A stretch of DNA of 14,392 nucleotides from GCA-2688265 sp964527395. GTDB taxonomy: Archaea > Nanobdellota > Nanobdellia > Woesearchaeales > GW2011-AR9. Under the pieces are notes generated by a model. That model did not search any database, had not been told where the DNA came from, and was given only the letters and a program-made list of their open reading frames with translations. The position numbers were made by a program, and so were the translations under genes. Shown here piece by piece: positions 1-6,044 of the stretch (the stretch's first letter is position 1; the number at the start of each line of letters is the position of its first letter). The stretch lies in the NCBI GenBank assembly GCA_964527395.1, contig CAZGQD010000035.1, positions 1-14,392 on the forward strand, written 5' to 3'.

Positions 1-31
1 AAACTAAAAAATAACTAGAAATTGTCTTTAA

Positions 32-208
32 AAAACACTTACTGTCAAACTTGGGGTTAAAGATTACCAAATTACCAACTTGTGGAAGTACGACCTTCCA
101 AACGCTTGGCGCTTAATATACGCAATTGAAACAGATGAAATCAGAATCGTAAGTATAATTTTAGAATGGTTTAACCATAAAAAATACGAAAAAAAATTCA
201 AATATTAA
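32..208 (+). pseudogene. 3' remnant of a RelE/ParE-like toxin gene
   Basis: The plus-strand frame is open from 32 to the stop TAA at 206-208 (58 codons). It reads as the C-terminal part of an archaeal RelE/ParE-type mRNA interferase: LWKYDLPNAWRLIYAI, then a beta strand (IRIVSIILEW), then the HKKYEKKFKY ending. The motif order (aromatic-DLP-x-x-WRLIY, then hydrophobic strand, then H-K-x-Y-x-x-x-F-x-Y at the end) is what I recall of that family. In-frame stops at 5-7 and 29-31 and the lack of a good start codon mean the N-terminal half is missing, or frame-shifted, or lies in degraded DNA left of the window. It converges with the ribosomal operon, ending 26 bases from the uL15 stop. The family call rests on motif recall only. 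An alternative is an unrelated small ORF, but the composition is clearly protein-like. Confidence 0.5.
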
Positions 209-220
209 AAATTCAAAAAA
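179..220 (-). terminator. Oligo-T cluster after uL15, likely operon terminator
   Basis: Downstream of the uL15 stop the minus strand has T-runs at 215-220 (T6), 189-196 (T8) and 179-184 (T6). Archaeal intrinsic termination works on runs of T without needing a stem, and this is the end of the long operon. The tract also overlaps the end of the plus-strand toxin remnant, so transcription in the two directions would collide here. Confidence 0.45.
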
Positions 221-234
221 CAAGAAATCTAAAT

Positions 235-693
235 CTAAGCAGAACCAGCAACATTAACTGATCCACCAGCAGCAGAAACTTTCTCTTGAGCCTTTGAACT
301 TACCTTAACCGCAGTAAAATTAACTTTGCTAAGAATGTTTCCACATCCAATTAACTTTCCAAAGCCAATTTTAGCTAAATCAACTGCATAAGCATCTCCT
401 TCTTTACTTGCCTTCTTATCAGCTACAAGTCTTTCAAGAACGCTACTAGTAAAATATGATACATTAACTCCTACTCCAACACTAGATTTATGATGTGATG
501 AGAATCCTTTCTTTCCACCTGGTCTACCAAGAGTGTCTCCGATACCTGCCTTCTTTTGACCTGCTCTTTTACCTGAACCTGCCATTCCTCGACCACCACG
601 GCTACCTGCTCCTCGTCTTTTCTTACGATGCCCAGCTCCATGATAGGTCTTTGCTCGATACTTTGTAACTTTTTTTGCTTTTCTTACAACCAT
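235..693 (-). CDS. rpl15: 50S ribosomal protein uL15
   Basis: The product has 152 residues and is the last gene of the operon. uL15 is an early-binding large-subunit protein with a long basic N-terminal tail that threads into 23S rRNA. The Lys/Arg/Gly-rich tail is visible at residues 1-60 (GHRKKRRGAGSRGGRG and GDTLGRPGGKKGF). A compact globular part follows (DLAKIGFGKLIGCGNI, then a short strand-rich end). The length is normal for archaea. The ATG at 693 is 24 nt from the uL30 stop and has a GTGAG motif a few bases upstream. secY usually follows uL15, but no SecY-like coding is visible in the remaining 234 bases. Confidence 0.96.
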   Translation of the reverse strand: MVVRKAKKVTKYRAKTYHGAGHRKKRRGAGSRGGRGMAGSGKRAGQKKAGIGDTLGRPGGKKGFSSHHKSSVGVGVNVSYFTSSVLERLVADKKASKEGDAYAVDLAKIGFGKLIGCGNILSKVNFTAVKVSSKAQEKVSAAGGSVNVAGSA

Positions 694-717
694 TTTTACT
701 CACATATTATCCTAAAT

Positions 718-1194
718 CTACATCATCCGATTAAGCAAATCTGCCATTTTCTCAGCAGATCGCACACCTAGTGCTCCACCAACTCCAAAAGCTCTCTTAA
801 CTCCTTTTCTACCATAACCTTTGGCAGGAGGATTTAAACGAAAAACTTTTTTATATTTCTTACCATTAAATTCAACAAAATTATACTTATATTTTCCTTT
901 AGAATCAGTTTCTCTTCCTCTAAATTCTTCACCACGCTTTGAAACAAGATCAGAATAAACTTCATCTGAAACACTTCCCCAAGTGATATAATCTTTAGCT
1001 TTAAGTAGCATTCCTTTAGATGAATCATTAATATCTATTACAACACACTGATTAACTCGTCTAAGTCCTAAGTTCCAAATAGTCTGTTTAATACTTCCTC
1101 GAACCTTTACTAATCCCCGAACTAATATTACAGCTACTTTTCCCTTCTCTTCGACTTTTTCAGTCGCTTGTTTTTCTACTTTTGTTTCACTCAT
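718..1194 (-). CDS. rpl30: 50S ribosomal protein uL30
   Basis: The product has 158 residues. uL30 is a small alpha-beta protein of the large subunit. The core starts at about residue 19 (KVAVILVRGLVKVRGSIKQT, then LGLRRVNQCVVI), matching the uL30 ferredoxin-like fold. The archaeal/eukaryotic C-terminal extension follows, with FRLNPPAKGYGRKGVKRAF. The first 18 residues are a Glu/Lys-rich, probably disordered extension. The start ATG at 1194 is preceded by AAGGTTGATC, a near match to the archaeal SD, and lies 26 nt after the uS5 stop. It is followed by uL15, the usual archaeal order. Confidence 0.96.
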   Translation of the reverse strand: MSETKVEKQATEKVEEKGKVAVILVRGLVKVRGSIKQTIWNLGLRRVNQCVVIDINDSSKGMLLKAKDYITWGSVSDEVYSDLVSKRGEEFRGRETDSKGKYKYNFVEFNGKKYKKVFRLNPPAKGYGRKGVKRAFGVGGALGVRSAEKMADLLNRMM

Positions 1195-1220
1195 TTGATC
1201 AACCTTAATATTCTATTTTT

Positions 1221-2066
1221 CTATTTCTCTGCCACAGCAGCTCCTTCAGGACTTACAGAAGACTCAACTTCTTCACTAACTACAACTGATTCTGATTTTT
1301 TAGCAACTTCTACCAAAGCTCCATCTACAACACCTAAATTAGCTACATCTCGCTCCTGTACCTTCATAATACTAAGCTGCCTTAATGCATCCATACAAGC
1401 CTGAACTAAATTTACTTTTGTTTTTGTTTGACCTTTGGTTTTACTCCAAACATCTTTAATTCCTGCTGCTTCCAATATTTTTGCACATTCCTTTTCTACA
1501 CAAAGTCCTGTCCCTTTTGGAGCTGGAAATAATGTTAATTGACTTGATCCACACTTTCCTGTAACTGCGAACGGAATTGAGTTAGCATCTGCTTCTCCTT
1601 CCCAACTTCCACATCCACGTCTGATCTTAATCATGCTTAATTTTGCTGCTCTTGTAGACTTATCACGTGCTGGAACAGTTTCTCCACTCTTTCCAAACGC
1701 AATTCCAACATAACCATTTTTGTTACCTACAACAGCGCAAGTTGTAAATTTTATTGTATTCCCTTCTTTGGTCTTCTTTTGTGTTTGACGAAAAATTCTA
1801 CGTTTTCCTCCACCGAACTTACCTTTTGCTTGACCAATTAATAATAAATCACTATATAAATCTGCAACAAGAACATCAACAATTTGAGCTTCTTTAATAG
1901 TATAACCTTCTGAATAGATTTGATCTAAAGAATTGATTTCCCCTGACTTAACCTTTTTACCTAATTCTGTAACAGGTGTCCAAGCTTCTAATATTTGTTC
2001 TCGTGTAATCTTAGGTCTTGGCTTCCTTGGCCTCCTATTTCTCTTATTATCTTTTCTCATTGCCAT
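1221..2066 (-). CDS. rps5: 30S ribosomal protein uS5
   Basis: The product has 281 residues, somewhat longer than typical archaeal uS5. uS5 sits at the mRNA entry side of the small subunit and affects decoding accuracy. The N-terminal dsRBD-like domain is at about 60-130 (KGKFGGGKRR, then NKNGYVGIAFGKS). The C-terminal domain is at about 135-245 (GSWEGEADANSIPF, then LTLFPAPKGTGL). The last 25 or so residues are an acidic Ser/Glu/Val tail. The ATG at 2066 is favoured by a GAGGA SD (2074-2078, spacing 7) that overlaps the uL18 stop codon. This gives a 10-nt spacer and probable translational coupling to uL18. Confidence 0.97.
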   Translation of the reverse strand: MAMRKDNKRNRRPRKPRPKITREQILEAWTPVTELGKKVKSGEINSLDQIYSEGYTIKEAQIVDVLVADLYSDLLLIGQAKGKFGGGKRRIFRQTQKKTKEGNTIKFTTCAVVGNKNGYVGIAFGKSGETVPARDKSTRAAKLSMIKIRRGCGSWEGEADANSIPFAVTGKCGSSQLTLFPAPKGTGLCVEKECAKILEAAGIKDVWSKTKGQTKTKVNLVQACMDALRQLSIMKVQERDVANLGVVDGALVEVAKKSESVVVSEEVESSVSPEGAAVAEK

Positions 2067-2073
2067 TTGATAA

Positions 2074-2078
2074 TCCTC
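2074..2078 (-). promoter_or_regulatory. Shine-Dalgarno site of uS5 inside the uL18 stop
   Basis: GAGGA on the minus strand lies 7 nt before the uS5 ATG, and its first two bases are the last two of the uL18 TGA stop. It fixes the uS5 start and suggests that ribosomes ending uL18 re-initiate on uS5. Confidence 0.6.
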
Positions 2079-2664
2079 ATGCAGCTAATTTACTTTTAAC
2101 TGCTTCAAATCCTTTAACTATCTGCTTAGGATCCGCTCCATTTTTAATACATTCGCTAAATCGTGATTTATAAGCTTCTTTATCAGCGCTTTCTAAGCTA
2201 CCAGCATAATCTGCAATTGCTTTTCCGCTAATTTTATCTTCTTCAGGAAAAATTGACTCATTTCCAAATTTAACTGTTAAACCAGCATCAACTGCACCTT
2301 TTAATAAAGCGTAAAACTTACCTTTCTTCATTGGTAATGCAAATCCTGTATCTAAAATAATATCTCCACTAACTCCCTTTTCAATTGCTTTTTTAGCAAG
2401 CATAATTCCTGTTAAATAAGCTGCAGGATAATTTTTTAATGAATATTTCCACCCTAATTTTGATAAACCAGAAGAATCAACTCCACACTTAACTACATCT
2501 CCCTTAGGATCAAATTCAATAATCTGTGCACTAATTCTAGTATTACTAATTCTAACTGTCAATCTTGGCTTTTTTGATAACAGCATCAATAGCCTCTTCT
2601 TATAATCTGTCCGACCTTCACGCTTTCTACGCATTGGTACTGTATATGCTTTTGTTGTTGCCAT
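2077..2664 (-). CDS. rpl18: 50S ribosomal protein uL18
   Basis: The product has 195 residues, normal for archaeal/eukaryotic-type uL18, which binds 5S rRNA in the central protuberance. The basic N-terminus (VPMRRKREGRTDYKKRLLML) is the 5S rRNA-binding segment. The core follows with KPRLTVRISNTRISAQII, then YLTGIMLAKKAI, then GDIILDTGFALPMKKGKFYALLKGAVDAGL. It lies between eL19 and uS5, as in other archaea. The 167-nt leader is the longest spacer in the operon and carries two tandem palindromic elements. The second can pair with this gene's start codon (see 2660-2729). Confidence 0.97.
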   Translation of the reverse strand: MATTKAYTVPMRRKREGRTDYKKRLLMLLSKKPRLTVRISNTRISAQIIEFDPKGDVVKCGVDSSGLSKLGWKYSLKNYPAAYLTGIMLAKKAIEKGVSGDIILDTGFALPMKKGKFYALLKGAVDAGLTVKFGNESIFPEEDKISGKAIADYAGSLESADKEAYKSRFSECIKNGADPKQIVKGFEAVKSKLAA

Positions 2665-2729
2665 TTTTTTATTTACTTCGTTAATAAAGATGGCGACAGG
2701 AAACTCAGTGTTTCCGCGTATGCCATTTT
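2660..2729 (-). promoter_or_regulatory. Start-mimic hairpin element B before uL18
   Basis: On the mRNA strand, AUGGC (2694-2690 complement) and its partner GCCAU form 5-bp outer arms at 2690-2694 and 2722-2726. A perfect inner stem GGAAAC/GUUUCC lies at 2699-2704 and 2710-2715. The element opens with AUGGCA, identical to the first six bases of uL18. Its downstream arm, GCCAU-C-UUUAUU, can instead pair with AAUAAA-AAA-AUGGC around the uL18 start: 6 bp plus 5 bp, with a 9-nt loop. The two pairings are mutually exclusive for the GCCAU arm. A 17-codon frame (MAYAETLSFLSPSLLTK) starts at 2726 and stops at 2673, 8 nt before the uL18 ATG. A switch or a REP-like repeat are both possible. Confidence 0.6.
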
Positions 2730-2742
2730 AATTTTTTTGTTT

Positions 2743-2790
2743 TTATTGAAATGGCGACTGAAAATTTCCAACAATTTTCATGTATGCCAC
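2743..2790 (-). repeat. Start-mimic hairpin element C, tandem to element B
   Basis: This is a second copy in the eL19-uL18 spacer. Outer arms are TGGC 2752-2755 and GCCA 2786-2789. The perfect 8-bp inner stem is TGAAAATT 2759-2766 and AATTTTCA 2773-2780. The conserved internal-loop bases AUAC and GUC are shared with element B. Its downstream AAATGGC (2749-2755) can also pair with GCCATTT of element B (2722-2728), so the two copies are chained. A 15-residue frame starting at GTG 2790 (MAYMKIVGNFQSPFQ) stops at 2743, before the ATG of element B. Confidence 0.55.
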
Positions 2791-2831
2791 GTTATATTAT
2801 CCTAATTTTAACTTATTTCTTCTTAGTTCAA

Positions 2832-3293
2832 CTAAGCTTTAGCTACCTCTGCTACTTTAGCCAACTTATTTTCTTCAATGTAAAGTTTAATATGACGTTT
2901 GTTCCTAAAAAACCCACCTTTACTCTTCATATAAAGTACTCTATAATCACTTGGACTCAAAACTTCTTTTTCACGTAATAGTTTCAAAAACCTACGCTGA
3001 ACTCTAATTTTACACATCCATTTTTCTTTTCTAGATACAATAGATGTCGCTTTTCCTTTCTTAGACCCACGACCTTTTTGTCGTCCTTTAGCTTTCTGTG
3101 CTGAAATCTTTCTAGCTCCACTTCTTGACTGTCTAGCTGTTTTCTTAACAGATACTTTTCCAACAGCAATAAGTCCTCTAAGATCACTTCTTGTGATAGC
3201 TTCTTTAATTTCCCCAAGCGCATCGCTACTAAAAACTACCTTTGAAGGTGATATTTTCAATATCTTTGCTGCTAATCTTTTTCGTGGATTCAT
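2832..3293 (-). CDS. rpl19e: 50S ribosomal protein eL19
   Basis: The product has 153 residues, the usual archaeal length. eL19 is a largely helical large-subunit protein found only in archaea and eukaryotes, and in eukaryotes it takes part in an intersubunit bridge. Visible signatures are RKRLAAKILKISPSKVVFSS at 3-22, EIKEAITRSDLRGLI, the basic linker RQKGRGSKKGKATSIVSRKEKWMCKI, and the C-terminal helix ending FFRNKRHIKLYIEENKLAK. The start ATG at 3293 has a GAGGA SD (3300-3304) 6 nt upstream, supporting this start. It lies between eL32 and uL18 in the canonical order. Confidence 0.97.
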   Translation of the reverse strand: MNPRKRLAAKILKISPSKVVFSSDALGEIKEAITRSDLRGLIAVGKVSVKKTARQSRSGARKISAQKAKGRQKGRGSKKGKATSIVSRKEKWMCKIRVQRRFLKLLREKEVLSPSDYRVLYMKSKGGFFRNKRHIKLYIEENKLAKVAEVAKA

Positions 3294-3313
3294 GATTATT
3301 CCTCAATTGAATT

Positions 3314-3970
3314 TTATTCTTTTTTGTCAGTCTTAGGTTTCTCAACTAAAGAATCCATACTAACTTCTTCTTTAGCTGGTCTTTTACTAGCCTTTGATTC
3401 ATCAGCTACTTTTGACTCCTTAACATCTTCGACCTTTTTTGATTCTGATTTTTTTGATTCTTCAGTATTTTTTGCATCAGATTTCTTATCTACTCTTGCC
3501 TTACGTGCTCCTACTGCTTTAGACCTAGCCTGACTCTTTTTCTGACGATCAGCCAACTTCTTCTCTACAGCTTTAGCATAACTTTCAGCATCTTTCATAT
3601 TCAAGATACTAAGCCCAGCAGCAGATGCTACTTTTGCAAGCTCAACCTTTTTACGCATTCCAACTTTCCCAGATAAAATAACTGCTACTTTTGCAGCATC
3701 CAATCCTTCTAAATCAGCTAAATTTGATACTAATACTGGCGCTTTCCCGTCTAATACAAACCCTCTCACAGCAGCTGGTGACCCAAACCCTGGATGTGGA
3801 CAAGACCCACGACCTTTGTGCTTTTCTCTCATAGGTGAATGTTTCCCTCTAGGACGTCTCCAACGAGCTTTAATACTAGCTTTAAACTTTGACTCCTTCT
3901 CAACAAAGTTAAGTCCTCTCTTTCTAGCCTTTCTTTGTGCTAATAATTTTGCTACGTTTTCTTCTGCCAT
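3314..3970 (-). CDS. rpl32e: 50S ribosomal protein eL32 with long charged C-terminal tail
   Basis: The product has 218 residues, whereas archaeal eL32 is usually about 130. The conserved domain is at about 8-125: RWRRPRGKHSPMREKHKGRG, then PHPGFGSPAAVRGFVLDG, then VSNLADLEGLDAAKVAVILSGKVGMRKKVELAKVASAAGLSILN in separate blocks. From about residue 128 to the end it is almost entirely Lys, Ser, Glu, Asp and Ala, predicted to be disordered. The tail has no stop or frame break and keeps the local codon style, so it looks genuine rather than a read-through error. uL6 precedes it at 52 nt and eL19 follows after 20 nt. Confidence 0.95.
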   Translation of the reverse strand: MAEENVAKLLAQRKARKRGLNFVEKESKFKASIKARWRRPRGKHSPMREKHKGRGSCPHPGFGSPAAVRGFVLDGKAPVLVSNLADLEGLDAAKVAVILSGKVGMRKKVELAKVASAAGLSILNMKDAESYAKAVEKKLADRQKKSQARSKAVGARKARVDKKSDAKNTEESKKSESKKVEDVKESKVADESKASKRPAKEEVSMDSLVEKPKTDKKE

Positions 3971-4022
3971 TTTAATTTTTCTTTTTATTCAGATATGATT
4001 TTTATTTATTCTATCAATAAAC

Positions 4023-4568
4023 CTAAGCTTCAAGCCTCTTTGGTTTTTCAGTAATGTAAATCCCATCTTGGAAAATACGTCTATCTTTATTTGTAATTCT
4101 GCAAAGCTGCTCAATTCTAGCTGCTACTAACCCAGCATTTTCTCTTGAAACACCTTCAACAACAACTTCAGTCCCATTAACTTTTACTTTTACTCCTGGA
4201 ACTGATGAACATTTTCTAGCAGCTTTTTCCCCTAAAAAATTCTTAACAATAAAATTATCTCCACTAACACTCACATTCATAGGAAAATGACCTGAACAAA
4301 TCTTCAATTTATAAGTGAAACCTTCAGTTACTCCCCTCATCATGTTTTTGATATGTGCTTGATAAGTACTTACTATTCTCTTCTCTCTCTTACCACCTTT
4401 AGCAAAAGATAAAAGCACTTTTCCACTACCTACGCCAATCATAACACCTGGATAAGTATAATCTCTACTGTCTTCTCCTTTAGGGCCTTTAACAGCAACA
4501 ACCAAAGAATCAACTGTCACAGTCACTCCTTCTGGGATTACAAGTTCCGCTTTTACTTCTCCTTTCAT
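4023..4568 (-). CDS. rpl6: 50S ribosomal protein uL6
   Basis: From the ATG at 4568 the product has 181 residues, normal for uL6, which lies near the factor-binding site of the large subunit. Two repeated alpha-beta domains are visible. The first has KAELVIPEGVTVTVDSLVVA, then KGPKGE, and the second has FPMNVSVSGDNFIVKNFLGEK, then VVVEGVSRENAGLVAARIEQL. The C-terminus is RRIFQDGIYITEK. The frame remains open upstream to a TTG at 4610, overlapping uS8 by ten bases. I prefer the ATG because MKGEVKAEL is where the family normally begins and the extra 14 residues look like untranslated spacer. Confidence 0.96.
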   Translation of the reverse strand: MKGEVKAELVIPEGVTVTVDSLVVAVKGPKGEDSRDYTYPGVMIGVGSGKVLLSFAKGGKREKRIVSTYQAHIKNMMRGVTEGFTYKLKICSGHFPMNVSVSGDNFIVKNFLGEKAARKCSSVPGVKVKVNGTEVVVEGVSRENAGLVAARIEQLCRITNKDRRIFQDGIYITEKPKRLEA

Positions 4569-4600
4569 GGTAAATCTTAAATTAATTATCACAATGCTAT

Positions 4601-4993
4601 CTAATAGCAAAATGCAACTAACTTTCCTCCAATTTTCTTGGTTTTAGCATCATTATGAGTCATAACACCTTGTGATGTTGAAACTACAATAATTCCAAAA
4701 TCTTTAGCAGGCAAATATCTCTTTTCCCACTTAGTATAATCATGAATTCCTGTTGAAAACCTAGGCTTAATTACATTACACTTGTTAATGTTTCCAAGCA
4801 AATTAACAATCAAAATTGTCCTATTAGCTCCATCAGCCTTTTCTTCAAAGCTTCCAACATACCCTCTTTCATTCATTAGTTCTAAAACTTTCTTAATCAT
4901 TTTAGAGCTTGATTTAAGCACTACTTCACGCTTTCCTACTTTTTCCGCATTGTGGATTTTACAAAGTGCCGCTGCAAGTGGATCATTTAACAT
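4601..4993 (-). CDS. rps8: 30S ribosomal protein uS8
   Basis: The product has 130 residues, the standard archaeal length. uS8 is a primary 16S rRNA-binding protein that organises the central domain. The N-terminal domain starts MLNDPLAAALCKIHNAEKVG. The C-terminal RNA-binding motif GIIVVSTSQGVMTHNDAKTKKIGGKLVAFCY is complete in the family pattern (STSQG, then GG). The upstream sequence AAGGTT about 10 nt before the ATG is a partial SD. The stop codon TAG sits exactly in the 3-nt loop of a small palindrome, TGCTAT/ATAGCA (4595-4609). Confidence 0.97.
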   Translation of the reverse strand: MLNDPLAAALCKIHNAEKVGKREVVLKSSSKMIKKVLELMNERGYVGSFEEKADGANRTILIVNLLGNINKCNVIKPRFSTGIHDYTKWEKRYLPAKDFGIIVVSTSQGVMTHNDAKTKKIGGKLVAFCY

Positions 4994-5060
4994 TTTTCTT
5001 AACCTTCTTTTCTTATTGTTTTAGTATAATTTTTTTTCACTTCAATTTAAACTTTTTTTC

Positions 5061-5291
5061 TTATCTTAACTTCTTAAAACCAAGCTCTTTAGCAACTTCT
5101 CTAAAAGCATGCCTACAAATATTCAATCCATACTTTCGAATCAAACCTTTACTTGTCCCTGTGATTTGACACTCATATTTAGCTCTACCACAACTCCTAG
5201 CTTTAGGTTTATTGTGTTTTTGGTACTTTTTCCATTTCACAGGCTTATGTTTAAGCTGTGTTTTCATTTTGTCCCATTTGCTTGATGTCAT
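5061..5291 (-). CDS. rps14: 30S ribosomal protein uS14 with incomplete zinc site
   Basis: The product has 76 residues. The C-terminal core GLIRKYGLNICRHAFREVAKELGF is unmistakable uS14 (read in two blocks around residues 49-72). uS14 binds the 16S 3' domain in the 30S head. Archaeal zinc-binding uS14 normally has C-x2-C then C-x2-C. Here the first pair reads C41-Q-I-T44 and the second C59-R-H-A62, so the second cysteine of each pair is lost. C34 and H61 are nearby and could in principle substitute. The start ATG at 5291 has an AGGAG SD (5301-5305, spacing 9). Both lie in a perfect 13-bp hairpin, with the SD in the loop. The ATG also overlaps, as ATGA, the stop of a 39-codon upstream frame. 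Confidence 0.95.
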   Translation of the reverse strand: MTSSKWDKMKTQLKHKPVKWKKYQKHNKPKARSCGRAKYECQITGTSKGLIRKYGLNICRHAFREVAKELGFKKLR

Positions 5292-5407
5292 TTTAAATTT
5301 CTCCTGGAATTTAAAATGACGACTGGAAATTTCTCAAATGCCTGGAAACTAAAGGTTTCCAGCACATGAAAATCTAAGATTTTCAGTATTTCCAAGTATG
5401 TCATCAT
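5287..5407 (-). promoter_or_regulatory. Start-mimic element E with SD-in-loop hairpin at uS14
   Basis: GTCATTTTAAATT (5287-5299) and AATTTAAAATGAC (5308-5320) form a perfect 13-bp stem on the mRNA. The uS14 AUG is in the 3' arm, and the AGGAG SD is in the 8-nt loop. The same upstream arm can instead pair with AUGAC at 5400-5404, closing a larger branched structure. That structure has GGAAAT/ATTTCC (5325-5330, 5388-5393) and two perfect 8-bp hairpins inside (5342-5349 with 5355-5362; 5367-5374 with 5378-5385). The element opens with AUGACAUAC, matching the uS14 start AUGACAUCA. This element has GAC/GUC where A, B and C have GGC/GCC, a compensatory change. Confidence 0.65.
5288..5407 (-). other. 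Possible 39-codon leader ORF ending on the uS14 start
   Basis: A frame starting ATG-ATG-ACA at 5407 runs 39 codons to a TGA at 5288-5290 that overlaps the uS14 ATG as ATGA. It begins MMTYLEILKILDF and ends FPVVILNSRRNLK. It covers the whole palindromic element, including the arm that would block the uS14 start, so a translating ribosome would open that hairpin and could re-initiate on uS14. No SD of its own is obvious. It may simply be chance openness of a repeat, and no homology is recognised. Confidence 0.25.
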
Positions 5408-5438
5408 TTCTTATTCCTTCCTGATATTAATCCAATAC

Positions 5439-6044
5439 TTACTCAATATTAACCCCTAATACTTCCTTTGCAAAAGCAATTGCATCTTCTTTACTCACAA
5501 CATGACTCTTTCCAACTTTCCTAGGATATTCTTTTCTTCGTGCAACCCTGAAACCTTTACGTTCAAGTGTCACAGCTACTTCAAAACCCATGATTTTTAA
5601 TTCAGGGTCGTATTCCATTCCTTCAACATCAATATATTCTGCAACTCCAAATGAGAAATTACCCTGTTTATCAAATGAACTCGCCTTCAAAGTGTTCTCT
5701 CGAGCCTTCAAAAACTTCTTAACTAATTCAAGTGCCCCTTTTCTTACAGTTGCTTTAACTCCAATTGCAAGTCCAGGTCGAAGTCCAAAACTAGGGATCC
5801 TCTTCTTAGTTTTTGTTAAAATAGGTTTAACAGGTGAAAGCATTCCAAGCAATTTCTGACCTTTTTTCAAGTTAGCTTCACTCTTACCAGCTCCTACATT
5901 TAATGTGATTTTTGATACAATTACATCTGACATTACATTCTTCTTACCAGTACTACTAGCAGCATTACCTTGATTACTTGCTACACTAGCTCCTGTTCCT
6001 TCAGCAGCTGCTGCATTTCCTTGTACTTCTGTTTCGCTTGTCAT
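5439..6044 (-). CDS. rpl5: 50S ribosomal protein uL5 with N-terminal extension
   Basis: The product has 201 residues. uL5 binds 5S rRNA and contacts the P-site tRNA from the central protuberance. The conserved part begins at about residue 39 (DVIVSKITLNVGAGKSE, then GQKLLGMLSPVKPILTKTKKRIPSFGLRPG, IGVKATVRKG, GNFSFGVAEYIDVEGMEYDPEL and the C-terminal helix). The first 37 residues are an Ala/Ser/Gly/Asn-rich low-complexity extension absent from typical uL5. An internal ATG at 5933 (MSDVIVSK) would give the usual length. I keep the ATG at 6044 because the frame is clean, GTGA lies upstream, and the start is matched by a start-mimic element. Confidence in the start is moderate. Confidence 0.94.
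   Translation of the reverse strand: MTSETEVQGNAAAAEGTGASVASNQGNAASSTGKKNVMSDVIVSKITLNVGAGKSEANLKKGQKLLGMLSPVKPILTKTKKRIPSFGLRPGLAIGVKATVRKGALELVKKFLKARENTLKASSFDKQGNFSFGVAEYIDVEGMEYDPELKIMGFEVAVTLERKGFRVARRKEYPRKVGKSHVVSKEDAIAFAKEVLGVNIE

Noticed and set aside
1..234. A partial secY after uL15
   Set aside because: No minus-strand frame in this stretch shows SecY-like hydrophobic segments, and it is interrupted by stops.
2660..2790. The repeated palindromes as a CRISPR array or CRISPR-like leader
   Set aside because: Copies are spread singly through the operon, differ in sequence, have no regular spacers, and always sit just before genes.
2751..2978. Plus-strand open frame over the eL19 end and spacer
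   Set aside because: It is the antisense shadow of eL19 and of a palindrome, and its composition is not protein-like. The other plus-strand frames opposite ribosomal genes were rejected for the same reason.
4595..4609. Palindrome TGCTAT-TAG-ATAGCA centred on the uS8 stop codon as a regulatory site
   Set aside because: Only 6 bp in A/T-rich DNA with a 3-nt loop and no sister copy; likely chance.
4569..4610. uL6 starting at the TTG at 4610
   Set aside because: It adds 14 residues unlike the family, overlaps uS8, and a better-placed ATG exists at 4568.
4994..5060. Start-mimic element or internal promoter before uS8
   Set aside because: The 67-nt spacer is A/T-rich with a loose TATA-like stretch, but has no inverted repeat or start copy.
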